From Paraphysomonas bandaiensis (Eukaryota; Chrysophyceae), in contig CBFFRP010000406.1 of the NCBI GenBank assembly GCA_965644295.1, forward strand, positions 310,001-374,000: DNA of 64,000 bases. The letters run 5' to 3'. Made by a program: the position numbers and the translations under genes. Below the pieces are notes generated by a model that worked only from the letters and a program-made list of their open reading frames with translations, searched no databases and had not been told where the DNA came from. This document shows, piece by piece, positions 12,259 through 23,191 of the stretch. The stretch's first letter is position 1, and every line of letters starts with the position of its first letter.

Positions 12259-12896
12259 CATGTTATTTTTTGTACACACTCTTCTGGACACCACACAAGA
12301 ATTAGATCATGGACAAACTTTCGCTTCAAAAATGGTTTTCACTAGTCCACAGCCTTACATTATTATTGTCTACGTTAAACGAAGATGCTTCTTGGTTCAA
12401 GAACACAAGCCAGCCATTAATGGCCCATTGCCCCATAAATGGTAGTCCAGTTCCCAGCAATTATAATGTCATAAATGAAAAATGTCCCGGAAATTATAAT
12501 GGCCACAAAGGCCAGCATATCTGACAAGTTCAACGCGACACCCTTGGGCGTAGTATGTGCTCCTGCAGTCAATGAGAGTGAAATGTGAAATGTTGATTAG
12601 CAGGAAAAATACCTTTTTGACCGATTTTGCATAAGATTATATGAATCCTAGTTATTTAGAATAGCCTATGTTTATACACTTGAATATATGCTCTGTTGAA
12701 CTTTGTATAAAACGTGAGCAATTATATTCTGTAATCTATGCTAACTATTTTCTGATTGGTGACAGTAAAGGAATTAAATAATATAATAGTAGCAAGTTGA
12801 AATGAATAATCAATTATAAACAATTGAGAGTGTACTTCTCACATTTTAGATACTGATGCCAAAGGTTGAAAAAATCACAAACATTTATTATTGAGC
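12259..12896. other. Spacer between inverted copies of repeat A
   Basis: About 640 bp between the outward-reading halves of a large inverted repeat. Two overlapping short ORFs (12260-12524) show no family resemblance. AT-rich, nothing else seen. Confidence 0.5.
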
Positions 12897-13330
12897 CCCC
12901 TCAACAAAGTCGGACTCGCACGTTTTCGTGGTGTTCTGGGGGTTAAGTACCGGAGAGATTTCTCCGAGAAACTATGGTGGGCGGCATATATATAGTCAGC
13001 AGATATTGTTCTGCCTACTCATAGCCAAATGTTTGTGTGGTACAAGGGACACTAATTAGTATCACTTGTGTAGATGTCTTTGGGCCTTGAATAAACAGAC
13101 ATTCGGTAATGGGCCCACCTTAAGGGCATCCGGGGTATAGCTCTGCCGGCCTGCTGAAGTCAAGCATCCGGGCTCTAGTGCACCTTAAAGACAGAAAGCG
13201 AAAGTGGTTGCACCTTTTGTAGCGCAAACAGCTTTCGTAGCTCAAAATAGTAGATATCAGAGTTAAGCGCTAGTTAGTTAAATTATTTTGCTATACATTA
13301 GTTCTGACTCTTACACGCCTATAATAGCAA
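12897..13330 (-). repeat. Dispersed repeat A, copy 3 (inverted relative to copy 2)
   Basis: Begins CCCTCAACAAAGTCGGACTC and is the reverse complement of copy 2 over most of its length, with exact identity for the first 75 or so bases. It ends less cleanly, near an ATAATAGCAATTTGCTAACACG stretch. Confidence 0.8.
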
Positions 13331-13511
13331 TTTGCTAACACGCCTAAGATGGCGAACGCTCCAACCGAATAGCCTGATTTCGGATACATTGCATACGCAT
13401 ATAGCTATCTTCACCACTTACAGTAGTATTAGTTCCTATGCTCGGAGACGACGCGGCAACAGCCGCTGGGGGCACATAACTAGTAGGTGGAGGATCATCC
13501 GCAGATAGTGG

Positions 13512-13639
13512 ATTACTTTGACTTAGGCCTAACCTATATTTTATAATTTTATAATGATTATATATAATCAGACATTCACTACTATATTATTGACCCAACT
13601 CAAATTATAAAATATAGGTTAGGCCCCAGTCAAAGTAAT
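13512..13639. repeat. 128-bp inverted-repeat element (MITE-like hairpin)
   Basis: Two 38-bp arms, 13512-13549 and 13602-13639, are reverse complements apart from two mismatched bases. They begin ATTACTTTGACTTAGGCC and enclose a 52-bp AT-rich loop. The loop contains CAGACATTCACTACT, which also marks one end of repeat A. It could fold as a stable hairpin or be a tiny nonautonomous element. Confidence 0.7.
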
Positions 13640-14541
13640 AAATGATTTAACCTGGTAAACTTTTGTTTCACACTTAGTCGTAAGTTACTATAGCTACAAC
13701 ATTACGACTGACCAAGTAATATTAGTTGTTTGGAAAGCATGAAACAAGCATTCAATAAGAATTCATGTCTGTATACTGTATACGTAAGGTGACTTCGACA
13801 TACGTAATACAATAGTTTCAGGGCAATACGCATCAATATAAAGCCCAGAGTTCTTCAGCCTTGTTCATATTTAAGTTCTATGAATATTATCAATCATTCC
13901 TCCTCTCCTTTCTTTTTGTTTTTTGTTTGAGCATTCCTATGTCCGTAGAAAAAAGTGCTTTCAAAACACAAAGATTTTGATTCATATATCTATTAACTAT
14001 AATAATTTTATCTTTTCACAATATGTTCTAGCAGAAGCATATGAAGTAGAGAGATTGTAGTATAGAGATTGCAGTATACATTATACATTAGTGTTAAAAA
14101 CATAATAGCTGGCTATTACTTAAGTATATAACGTATAACGATGGATTCCTTAGAACTAGAATAATATTCTCACGAAGTGGAGATGCTATGTTCGTGAAAT
14201 ATCAACCATTGATCTGTGTTGGAGTGGCTGCAAATTTAATCGATTACATAGTGCCCCAATTACTTGCCAACTTTATTGTTACACAGCGTGGATACTATAT
14301 ATCTATATATATTATTGTAACGCACATCTATGAACAATGTGCACAAGTGGACCGTATACCGTATAATATTGAGTTTTGTTGAAGTACATGCCAATGTTTA
14401 TTCTAGAAAGGGATAATAATTATTGAACAATAATTAGTTTCGCCCATGACAACATGAGAGTACAATGACAGTATATATATGTCCATGTCATACTGACACA
14501 CGACTACAATTTTTCACTGTGCAACGTAAAGCATTGAAGTT
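13640..14541. other. AT-rich intergenic region downstream of the SIT gene
   Basis: No gene or RNA is supported. There is a GTATACTGTATAC stretch near 13771 and another GTATACCGTATA near 14353. The 64-codon ORF at 14188-14382 has no recognisable features. Confidence 0.5.
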
Positions 14542-16119
14542 TTAGTTTTTACCGGTTGGGATTCTGAATGACTTTAAAAACCGACCAAGATTGGAATGCA
14601 TCTCCATGTCGAGCTCTTCAGTACCAGTACCAGCAAGATCTGCCTCAGGAACACCGTTATAATCCTGGACAGCGGTTGTCGGAGCAGCTGAGGTAACCTC
14701 ATCTGTGGCATCAGCGGAATTGGGATTTGTTGCTTTCAAACTTTCTAAATCTTTGTATTGCTCAATCTCAGAGATCGCAGAGGCAGTGATGGGGAACCAA
14801 GTCGCCTTGGAGAATGAGGTAACGACCCAGCTGAAGTGAGCTAAGCCGGTCATCTCAGTAAAGAGACATACCTCCAGTGTCAAACGAGGACCAAAGCGGT
14901 TCATAAACAACCAAGCATCCTGGTTTCCCAGCAACTGGGCAGGAAGCTGTGCGAAGCAAAGTATGTTGAGAGCAGTTGGGAACCCCAGCTGAACAAATAC
15001 GAACCAAACACCGTCGTTAATTCCAAGGTGGGATATCGAAGGAAAGATTGTACATTGGTTAATAAGAAAAACAACGAAAATAACGAAAAATTGTCTTCCG
15101 ATCAAAAACCGACGGACATTTTTCTCGTAAGTAGCCCTCTTCATTAGAGAGTAGGCGCGGGGGTGAGTCTGAGCATACGGCTCTGGATCCTTCGCCTCTG
15201 CAACCAATATAGCAACTTGAAGTCCCTCAAGATGGGCGAGAAAGAGTATACAGCAACAGAAAACGATAAATACAGCAATGTGTGGAACAGGCAACACGGC
15301 CTGGCCAGTCCAAATGCCCCACATTAGGTAGGTCATGTATGTCAGGATAACGCAGCACGACACCACATATTTAGCTCCTTCCAAAGCATAGTCCTGAATT
15401 GTGAGCTCCTTCTGGTGTCTTTTCGGCTTCTGGTCAGTGATGAAAACAGTATGACGGAGAATAGTGATAAGCATCCAAGCAAAATGCGTGCAGATACCAG
15501 TGATTTCCAAACCATAACACAAGTACAGAGTAGAACAGGATCCATACAAGTTCATAAACTTCCAGGGATCCTTTGCTGCTAGCAACTGAGGCTGAAGTGA
15601 ACCAATGGTAGTTACAACCATTGCACCTGGAAGACCAGTTTGAATGAAAATGAACCAAATCACAGGCGGGATTCCCAATTGGGAAATCTCAGGAAAACTT
15701 GTTACTTGAGCCATAAGAGTCATCACGAACACTGTGAAGAACTGACGACCGACAAGAAATCTTTCCACATTATTCCCTTTCTTCACTGAACTGATTAACT
15801 CAAACGCACGAGGATGCGACTCGCGGTATTTCTCAGGATCTGTGTGCTCGACAGCTAGAATGGCCACTTGCAGACCCTCTAGATACGCCACAAGTGTCAT
15901 ACAGAAGAGAAAGATCAAGAAGTGGGCAATAGGAGGTCCAGGCAACACTGCTTGATTCGTCCATATGCCCCATAAGATATACACCACATAGGTCAGGGTA
16001 AGCCCGGACGATATGATGTATTTGATGTACGTGAAGATTATGTCCCATATTGTCTTCTGGGGAGTGCCAGAGTATGCATTCACATCATCTCCATTGGTCA
16101 CAACTGGCTGAGGACTCAT
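14542..16119 (-). CDS. SIT-type silicon (silicic acid) transporter candidate
   Basis: Intronless, 525 residues. Two homologous halves, each with about five hydrophobic segments, make a roughly 10-TM membrane protein. Each half begins with WGIWT-x-QAVLP and carries the pair EGLQ ... GRQ: residues 81-84 and 124-126 in the first half, 298-301 and 341-343 in the second, with exactly 39 residues between in both. Paired EGxQ/GRQ motifs in each half are the known signature of SIT silicon transporters, which take up silicic acid with sodium at the plasma membrane. Both N- and C-terminal tails are hydrophilic and cytosolic by the positive-inside tendency. The half-to-half similarity (HPRA[FY], RFL[VI]GRQFF, FP-I-LGI) supports internal duplication. 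A boron or unknown-substrate relative remains possible. The start at 16119 gives the only ATG before the first membrane segment. Confidence 0.75.
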   Translation of the reverse strand: MSPQPVVTNGDDVNAYSGTPQKTIWDIIFTYIKYIISSGLTLTYVVYILWGIWTNQAVLPGPPIAHFLIFLFCMTLVAYLEGLQVAILAVEHTDPEKYRESHPRAFELISSVKKGNNVERFLVGRQFFTVFVMTLMAQVTSFPEISQLGIPPVIWFIFIQTGLPGAMVVTTIGSLQPQLLAAKDPWKFMNLYGSCSTLYLCYGLEITGICTHFAWMLITILRHTVFITDQKPKRHQKELTIQDYALEGAKYVVSCCVILTYMTYLMWGIWTGQAVLPVPHIAVFIVFCCCILFLAHLEGLQVAILVAEAKDPEPYAQTHPRAYSLMKRATYEKNVRRFLIGRQFFVIFVVFLINQCTIFPSISHLGINDGVWFVFVQLGFPTALNILCFAQLPAQLLGNQDAWLFMNRFGPRLTLEVCLFTEMTGLAHFSWVVTSFSKATWFPITASAISEIEQYKDLESLKATNPNSADATDEVTSAAPTTAVQDYNGVPEADLAGTGTEELDMEMHSNLGRFLKSFRIPTGKN

Positions 16120-16598
16120 TATGGAAGACTTCTGGTTATTGGTATCACTTCAACCGACACCAAGCAATAGAAACTGCCCTTTAATCGTATGTATGTACCA
16201 GCGAGCGAGAGATATTTTGATTCTCTGATGCACTTGAAATTTTCGTGTGTGGTGATGAGAGCAATCGAGATATTTCAAAAGAGTGTATGCGATATTTTTA
16301 TATGGAATTGCGGCCTCTAGAGAGTGTATGCGATTTTGAGGAATCTTGGACTACAGTGACGTACGCAGCAGTATACATCACAACGGTTATGCCACCCAAC
16401 AATGATACTCTGTATGAGTTTTTGACGACTGCCTGCACTGTACATATACACACTGTACATACATACATATGGATATATTTTTGTAGATTTCATACATATT
16501 TGAATTTTAAAAATAGTGAAGGCTCTTGCTGTGATGGCAGAGTGAGACACCCGGAGTGGATACTTTCAAGAAAATAGTAAAGTAAGGATTCGTCGAGT
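16120..16598. other. Intergenic region between the SIT gene and a DUF6818-like relic
   Basis: About 480 bp upstream of both flanking coding regions. It includes alternating GTACATA/CATATAC stretches around 16440-16470. The 110-codon ORF at 16245 shows no family features and was not called. Confidence 0.45.
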
Positions 16599-16912
16599 AT
16601 GGTAACATCATCTACCAGTGGTCGACGGGCAGGTGCCCCGAACTACAAGAAGGCAATTGTCTTGAATATAGTCAATGACATCCTTCCCTCTTCTAGTCTA
16701 GACTGGGTAACTGTGGCAGAGAGGTCAGATAGAAGTGCATACACTGAATATATCAATTGTACAGATATAAGATTGCTGCCCAAGAGACTGTTGATCGTGA
16801 AGGTCCTGATATGAAGAGATACTTCATCCAGAAATTGTGCAACAATGGGACGAATACGATTGATACCACTCGTCCCACTGTTTCCAGTGGGCTTGCGCCC
16901 ATTGTTGCATAA
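16599..16912 (+). pseudogene. DUF6818-like DNA-binding-type domain, 3-prime end scrambled
   Basis: Two exons, 16599-16723 and 16765 onward, are joined by removing a 41-nt intron. They read GAPNYKKAIVLNIVNDILP, then LDWVTVAERYKIAAQETV, then MKRYFIQKLCNNG. This follows a domain seen in multicopy plant, fungal and oomycete proteins: W-x-x-VA, then K-x-x-x-x-LxN-x-KPTG. Where the KPTG block should follow, the plus strand instead reads an unrelated sequence and stops at 16912. The expected block (CNNGRKPTGNSGTSG) is present on the minus strand at about 16898-16855. The segment between the two palindrome arms is therefore inverted relative to the coding frame. Probably a broken member of a repetitive family; the family name is my recollection. 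Confidence 0.55.
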
Positions 16913-16938
16913 TTTCTGGATGAAGTATCTCTTCATAT
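16809..16938. repeat. Palindrome: two 41-bp arms around a 48-bp spacer
   Basis: Arms 16809-16849 and 16898-16938 are reverse complements with a single mismatch, which is synonymous in the coding frame (TTG versus TTA, Leu). Both arms encode MKRYFIQKLCNNG reading inwards. The spacer 16850-16897 encodes the next block of the domain only on the minus strand. Confidence 0.85.
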
Positions 16939-18393
16939 ATATAGCTTAAGCTCTATAAACAGTTTATGCATATAGGATAGTTTGTACAAGTAGGCCGGAG
17001 GTGTCTTCTAAAATAACATAAATCTGCATAAATCCATGTGTTTATGCAGCCTATTTTATGCAGATTTATGTATTTGCGTAATTTAGGTAGTCACCCACTA
17101 ATAACGCCCACCTCGTGTACATTTTCCATCGTATCTTCATCACTGTGGTCTGGAATAGTCTGTGCTGTGTTTGAAACAATGTAAAGAGAAAAGAGTGACG
17201 TATTAAAGATATTATCATATCTACCTGTGCACAGTAGCAGATAAGCAATACCTAGGCCACACACTACCTAGATAAATGGTAAAAAAGTAATGCATGAAAC
17301 AACACTAAGTCACACTAGAAAAACACTGTAGAATCTATTGGCAACCGACAAACACCTGTTGAGTTCTGCTATATGAGAGCAATTGAAAGCTGTAGTTATA
17401 AGGTATTTAAATTACTGTATTATACAGTTGTAGTCTTGTTAATCGTATTATGAGAAGTGATATCATGACGATGTAAGATCGTACTAGAAATGAGTGGTAG
17501 TAGAGATGACGTGATATATTGCTTATTATATTTATTATAATCTTCTCTTATCTTAACTTGATTAATGAGTGAATACACGTCCAGTTAACTTAGTAAATCA
17601 TCCAATTGTGTCATAACATGACAACACCAAACTGATCCTGAATTGATGTGGAGAAACCAGTGACAGAGAAAGAGTCTTCTATTCTACGTGGAGTGTGGAG
17701 TAAACAACATATCTTCAGATATGCTATGACAAAATATCATATGACAAAATATGCATTCAACCTTCATTGAGAAGAAATCACCTTAGACTGCTTAGGAAAG
17801 CCGATTATTGTTCTGGTGTAGAAGTAAGGTCGACGTAAAGCAGTGAAGAATATTGAAGAGATATATGCTACCAACATTTGAATATGCTGGTTACTGAAAG
17901 TGACTTTAGAAATTTTGCAACGTGCATTCACGAAATCTGAAACTTTACTTATTTATTTACTTTCTTGCTAATTTCTTTTTAGCTTCACTATTACTACTTA
18001 CGATATACACAACGTCGTAAGCCCAGTAGTTACCCGAACGATATATATTACCCAGTATATATATCTGTCTTCTGTCTATACCGGAGTATTAATTATCTAC
18101 CTTTTTATCCAGTGTCTTTTGCATAATATCACTTCTTCAGACCACAATTAGCAATGACATACACTTACATTTCTATGTACATTTCATACCTAATGTAATT
18201 AAGAATGACCTCAAAGCAACAATATTGCACTTCAGTCATATAGTACTCAGTAGTAAAATAAATCTTGTTGAGTTATACACAGTGACAGTGGAATAAATGA
18301 TTAGTCAGATATAAAATTAATACCATAGAGGATGATATCACCGATAAGCCAGTCATGCAAATATTGCAACTTTTCACCTGTCACATAAATTAC
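16939..18393. other. AT-rich intergenic region
   Basis: About 1.45 kb with no supportable gene. It contains a short inverted pair around 17019-17075 (AAATCTGCATAAATCC against the nearby TTTATGCAGATTTATG) and simple TA-rich stretches near 18040-18070. Confidence 0.5.
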
Positions 18394-19434
18394 TCATGTT
18401 ATAACTAGGGATCTTGGTTTCGCATTGTAAATTGGGGCATATGTATTATACAGCTTCTCCAGTGCGGCAACATAAATATCCATACATTTCTCGACATCTT
18501 TATCCGTTGGGTTTTCAATATGTGGGAGGTGTATTGGCTCTCCCATAACCGTTGTCACACCTTTACTTCGAAGTCGGGTGGTGCTATATACAAGTGGTAA
18601 GGATATACCAAAGGTTTTCTGAAATGAATTTCTAAGGTAGGGAAGGAAGGGTATCTTCGCAACTACATCGAATGGAACTTGAGTAAAATAATCCACTTCG
18701 TTAAACGAATAGCAAGGCACAACTGGTACGCCATAACGTATAGCTAGGCGAAGAAACCCAAGTTTCCGCTTGAGGTCCAGCCAATCCACATCGGGATTAC
18801 AATAAAGGCCTTCACGTGCCCCACCTGGCACCACGAATACACTCCAGCCCTTCGCCAGCCACCGTTCGGCATTGAACCGCGAGCAGTCGAGAACACCTGC
18901 AGCGACTAAAATATCCCTGAATCCTGGTACTAAAAAGCAAGATGATGCAGCTATAACTATTCTGGATTCTGAAAGAGCAGGAAAATGCCTGGAGAAATTG
19001 GAAGTTTCGCTGGCAATATTGGCAATAGTTCCGAAAGGAATAATTCCATGGGGATGAATTCCAACGATACATTGACTATCAATGCTTTTCGTAGGATGCA
19101 ACTTGCAATTGAAGTATGACTTAAAAATTTCACCAATAAATGACGAACGAAATCTTCGGCTAATGCGATGACCATAATACTCAGAAAGGTCACAGTAAAA
19201 CGGAAGATAACACAACATTGCCACAGCACAAGACCATGATATTTGAGACACTGGTAACCAGGCTAGTGAAAAAAAGTAAAGTCGTATAGCTGCTAAGAAT
19301 ATGGAGGATTGTGGCCCTCGCCCTCGCAGGAAACCAAAGTGCTTGCACGCAGCCAGACCGCACAGAGTATAGCTTGTATACAGTAACGGAAATAACTCCG
19401 TTATTCTCGACCTCGTCTGCCAGGAAAGGGACAT
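18394..19434 (-). CDS. Diacylglycerol/monoacylglycerol acyltransferase, DGAT2 family
   Basis: Makes triacylglycerol from diacylglycerol and acyl-CoA, or acylates a related lipid, at the ER membrane. Intronless, 346 residues, the usual DGAT2 size. A hydrophobic N-terminal hairpin (residues 12-80) precedes the catalytic fold. HPHG at residues 127-130 is the active-site motif, and PGGARE at 203-208 matches the conserved PGGA-x-E. RKLGFLRLAIRYGVPVVPCYSFNEVDYF corresponds to the GF-x-LA-x-x-G-x-PVVP-x-x-FGE-x-D block, and a C-terminal GEPIHLP matches the GxPI motif. Related wax synthases and monoacylglycerol acyltransferases share these motifs, so the acceptor is not certain. ATG at 19434 gives a compact N-terminus. 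Confidence 0.88.
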   Translation of the reverse strand: MSLSWQTRSRITELFPLLYTSYTLCGLAACKHFGFLRGRGPQSSIFLAAIRLYFFSLAWLPVSQISWSCAVAMLCYLPFYCDLSEYYGHRISRRFRSSFIGEIFKSYFNCKLHPTKSIDSQCIVGIHPHGIIPFGTIANIASETSNFSRHFPALSESRIVIAASSCFLVPGFRDILVAAGVLDCSRFNAERWLAKGWSVFVVPGGAREGLYCNPDVDWLDLKRKLGFLRLAIRYGVPVVPCYSFNEVDYFTQVPFDVVAKIPFLPYLRNSFQKTFGISLPLVYSTTRLRSKGVTTVMGEPIHLPHIENPTDKDVEKCMDIYVAALEKLYNTYAPIYNAKPRSLVIT

Positions 19435-19706
19435 TACTATGCTAGTTAGCAGATGGAGTGAGCTATCACACTGCTATGACATGCATGTATAGTCTACGGA
19501 GATGGAGGTGTGGAGGAGATTATTTGACGCAACGACCGGGAGGAGGAGCGAGATATTTAACAGATACAAACATCCGTATCACGGGCCTCAGTCCGTTTCA
19601 GAGTATTAACATCCGTTCCGACATCGAAAGTGTATATGAATATATTCCGTGAACACCTGAAAACACTGAATTTTCAGCATCCAGTCCTCAGAAAATCAGC
19701 ATAATC

Positions 19707-22645
19707 ATGGTACAGTGTGTTAAGTACCCGCACAGTGAGTTCCTGTGCATATATCCATCCTACCCAAAGAAGCTCCAACTCCTACCCTGGAAGTATTGCC
19801 TGATGCCATCACTCCGTAATATTTTCTACATCCTCTCCTTGTGGTCATACACAGAGGTGTGGAGCACCTTGATAGATCGCGTGGTGTTGGATATGGGGGA
19901 CAATATAGGGGCTCATGTTGCACTCAAATTAAGACAATACATCACAAGCACCAGCGTCGAGGTACTGGATATGAGCTCCATGTGTGGGGCAGATGAGGAC
20001 GCGTTGTTTACTCCGTCGTCAGTGTTGGTTGCTCTGGGCAACTCTTCCACTAGTGGCTCGTATATATCTGCAGATGCGCTCAATGATGTCCCCTATGAGG
20101 GGTTTATAGTTAAACGCACTCTCTCCTATCGTGGTACACCGGTCATTGCATGTAATGGACGGCCTTTTGCCGGCGATATGCATCCGAATGCCTCCGTTAG
20201 TAAGGAGGATATCCACTATGGCGCTGTGACTGGTGCCTATTATGTGATGGAGATGCTTGGCTTTGGATTCTTGCATCCACTTTCAGTACATGTACCCACT
20301 AAACTAACAGTCAACATGACGGCTCACAAGATGCAGGAAATTCATACTGAGTTTCCTCGATGGCCGGAACGCAATTTCCATGTCCATACCCAGCATCCGT
20401 TGGAGTTGAATGAGGTGTTGCAAGGAATGGACGTTCCTATGGGCGGTCCACTTCTACCCAATTGTAAAGACTATCACGCTACTGCCGACCCTGGGCAACA
20501 TGAAGGTATATACTGTGAGCGATGGGAAGACATGGTGGCGGATGTGGATGCGTTCTTCCAGTGGGCTGTCGCCAATCGTCTCAATAAAGTCGAATGGATG
20601 CTTCTAGGAAATTACAAGTGGGGCTCGTTCGACTCATCGGATATGCGTCAGAAGCGCCTTCGTGTTTTAACGAGTCTTGGGCATCAGTATGGCTTGCTTG
20701 TAGGAGCTGATGTGACTCTCGGTAACACTCAACAACATGCGTGGTACATGGTGAATCCCAGACTACCGTTTCACAAACAAGTGAAACAAATCCACAAACG
20801 AGTGGATTGGGTGTTTGAAGCTGGATTTGATTTTCTTACGACGGAATCAGGCATGAGCGAATTCACGCATCCAGATTGTAAGAATCCATCACACCAATGT
20901 AACGCGTTTAATGGATAACTGCTATTTATATGTACCAAATTACATGTGTTCTCATGTGACATGCTCTGTGACTAATGATCGAGGACAGGTTCTCTTATGC
21001 TAGATCTTCTCAACGAGTATGCGACGTATGTCAACATTACATGGGGGCGTGAAGCCGCTGTCAAAGTACACTGCTCAACTGGACAGGTGAGTGTATTATG
21101 TATTCACGTACCTAACATTTATTTATGGGATCTACTGTTTATGTTCATAGACCTGTCAGGATGTGGTTGACCCGCGAACCGGTGATCCCATCAACTTTAA
21201 CTTTCTCCCATACCACGCTCACTCCGCTCTGGGTGTAATGCCACACACTGTACAGGTGTAAAACGTCAATCATCACTTAAAGTCTGCTTATAACGTGCAG
21301 GTATATGGTCTGGACGACCCTATTGGAGGTTCATATGGAAATAGGAACTTCCGGGAGATGGAAGAGTATATGTACCTAGAAGCCGCCACAGGTAACCGCT
21401 CCGTTGTATACTACGGCGAGACTGCGTATTGGTAAGTTTATGGCTCATCTCCGTATTTTCGATCATATGTGTTTCAGGGTTAGTGTTGACATTGATGTAC
21501 CCCTTTTTCTGCCCTTGTATGGACAGCGGCGACTGCACGATCTGCGCCGCATTGCTCGAACAGAGGAAGAAAGAGGGTTCCGTATACAGGGACAGATGAA
21601 TTTTGACTCTGGATGGGAATGGGGATACTGGCTAAACGATGTTATCACTGCCCGAAGTTCGTGGAACCCTCAATTGGAGGCGGAGGATGACTGGGCGGCC
21701 ATGGAAACTTCTTTAGAACCCTTCACTCGGATTCTTGGTCCAAGGATAGGACATCTGGTGAAGAACTTTCTGGTAGAGTTGACTCGATCGCAGTTAGACC
21801 TTCTGGTGTTCGGCCGCGTGAACTGTTCAGACAATAGAGAGTACAACGATAAGTTGAGTGGGATCGCATACTTATCGGGATCTGATACATACTATGATAT
21901 TCCTCGAATGTTCGGGCTTAAATTTACTCAGCCGGATAAAGTACACATGGATGAGGTGGGACATCCACTCTATGGGGCAGCGCTGGAGCTACTCCGAGCC
22001 ATGGAGGAAAGGTTTACACAGGCACACAAGCAGATAAAGGATATATTGCTACTTGCAATGCAAGAGATTCAGATGGAAAAAGACAAGTACGACCAGCAGT
22101 TAGATAGGGGAGGGTATATGTTATTAGAGGAGGTACGAGATGCAGTGGAGTTACTTGCTATGAGGGCGAGACATGTGCGTCTATTGTACGAGTCCAGAGC
22201 TGCAGATGCCTCAATGTCTCATGATGAGTCTGCCTTCCTTCAAGGTCAAGCCAGATCTTTACTGGGGGAAGCATCGGAGGTAGTACGTCGCAGAGAGGCG
22301 GCCTACAGGGTACCATGGCAGCGAATTGCGTCATGGAGAGAAAACCCTACTGTGTATAGGTTCGGATATCTATGGGCTGTGCACAGTCTCTACTACTGGT
22401 GGAGAGACCAAGGGCTGTCTGAAAGGGGTTCGCTGCAGAGTCAAATGAGTCCATGCTACCTCAATAGGATGGATGCATCTGAAGTTGCTGTGGGTTGGGG
22501 AAAGAAGGCACTGGAAATATTGAGGTACTTGATTAATACGTATTCACCATTCTCACCTGGGTATCCCTTGGAGATTGTTAATTGCATTGCCCCTCCTTCG
22601 AAGGAATACACATTTCCTCGGGACCTCTTTCATCATCACTTCTAG
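19707..22645 (+). CDS. Secreted glycoside-hydrolase-like protein
   Basis: Exons 19707-20877, 20989-21086, 21151-21255, 21301-21431 and 21478-22645 (introns 111, 64, 45 and 46 nt) give about 890 residues. A hydrophobic segment around residues 36-52 could be a signal peptide if the ATG at 19803 is the true start. Residues about 100-220 resemble the small N-terminal domain of GH20, GH67 and DUF4838-type enzymes: GAVTGAYYVMEMLGFGFLHP matches the G-x-x-YG-x-x-x-LE-x-LG-x-RW-x-P pattern. A probable TIM-barrel follows, with RWPERNFHVH, FEAGFDFLTTESGMSEF, VKVHCSTGQ and MNFDSGWEWGYWLNDV. The last 300 residues are mostly helical. Substrate and catalytic residues cannot be assigned; an acidic pair in TTESGMSE is a candidate. 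Confidence 0.6.
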
Positions 22646-23191
22646 AGTGTACAGTCGGCATAGGTGGTTATAGAGCTTTGTATAATATTAATTGTACTAT
22701 ATAAGTTGTACAGCGGAAAAATGAAAAGGATTATAGCATCGGTACACGGTACCATTACTTCTAACCGTAAGAGATGTGTAACGACATTAAAATGTTAAAA
22801 AGTGCTATTCATTTCCTAATTGATGAATACTTTTCCTGCCACTGCTAAGCGATGATGCAAAGTTACGCTTGTAGTTAAAAACCAGTTGTATGTCATGCGC
22901 ATTTCTACTTGCAATTTAATGCGATAGGGCCTACGCAAATTCAGATGTCTTATTACTTCATCACGTAACCAAACAGCGAAACATATCGTAATATAACTGG
23001 GTAAGCCAATATGTCATAAAATATATCGACACACCACGGGAAACATTGTAAAATGTATATCATATATTCACAGATATGAAACCTACGGCGGATTGTAGGT
23101 TTACTAGAAATACACCAAAGTTTAGTATATATAAGAAGCGAAGATGTTGAAATAGTAGTACGTCTAACTCTTAATAAACATGCGTCTTAAT
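22646..23191. other. Convergent intergenic region
   Basis: Between converging 3-prime ends. AT-rich, nothing recognised. Confidence 0.5.

Noticed and set aside
16245-16577. 110-codon ORF upstream of the DUF6818-like relic
   Set aside because: Low-complexity and without splice, domain or codon-use support.
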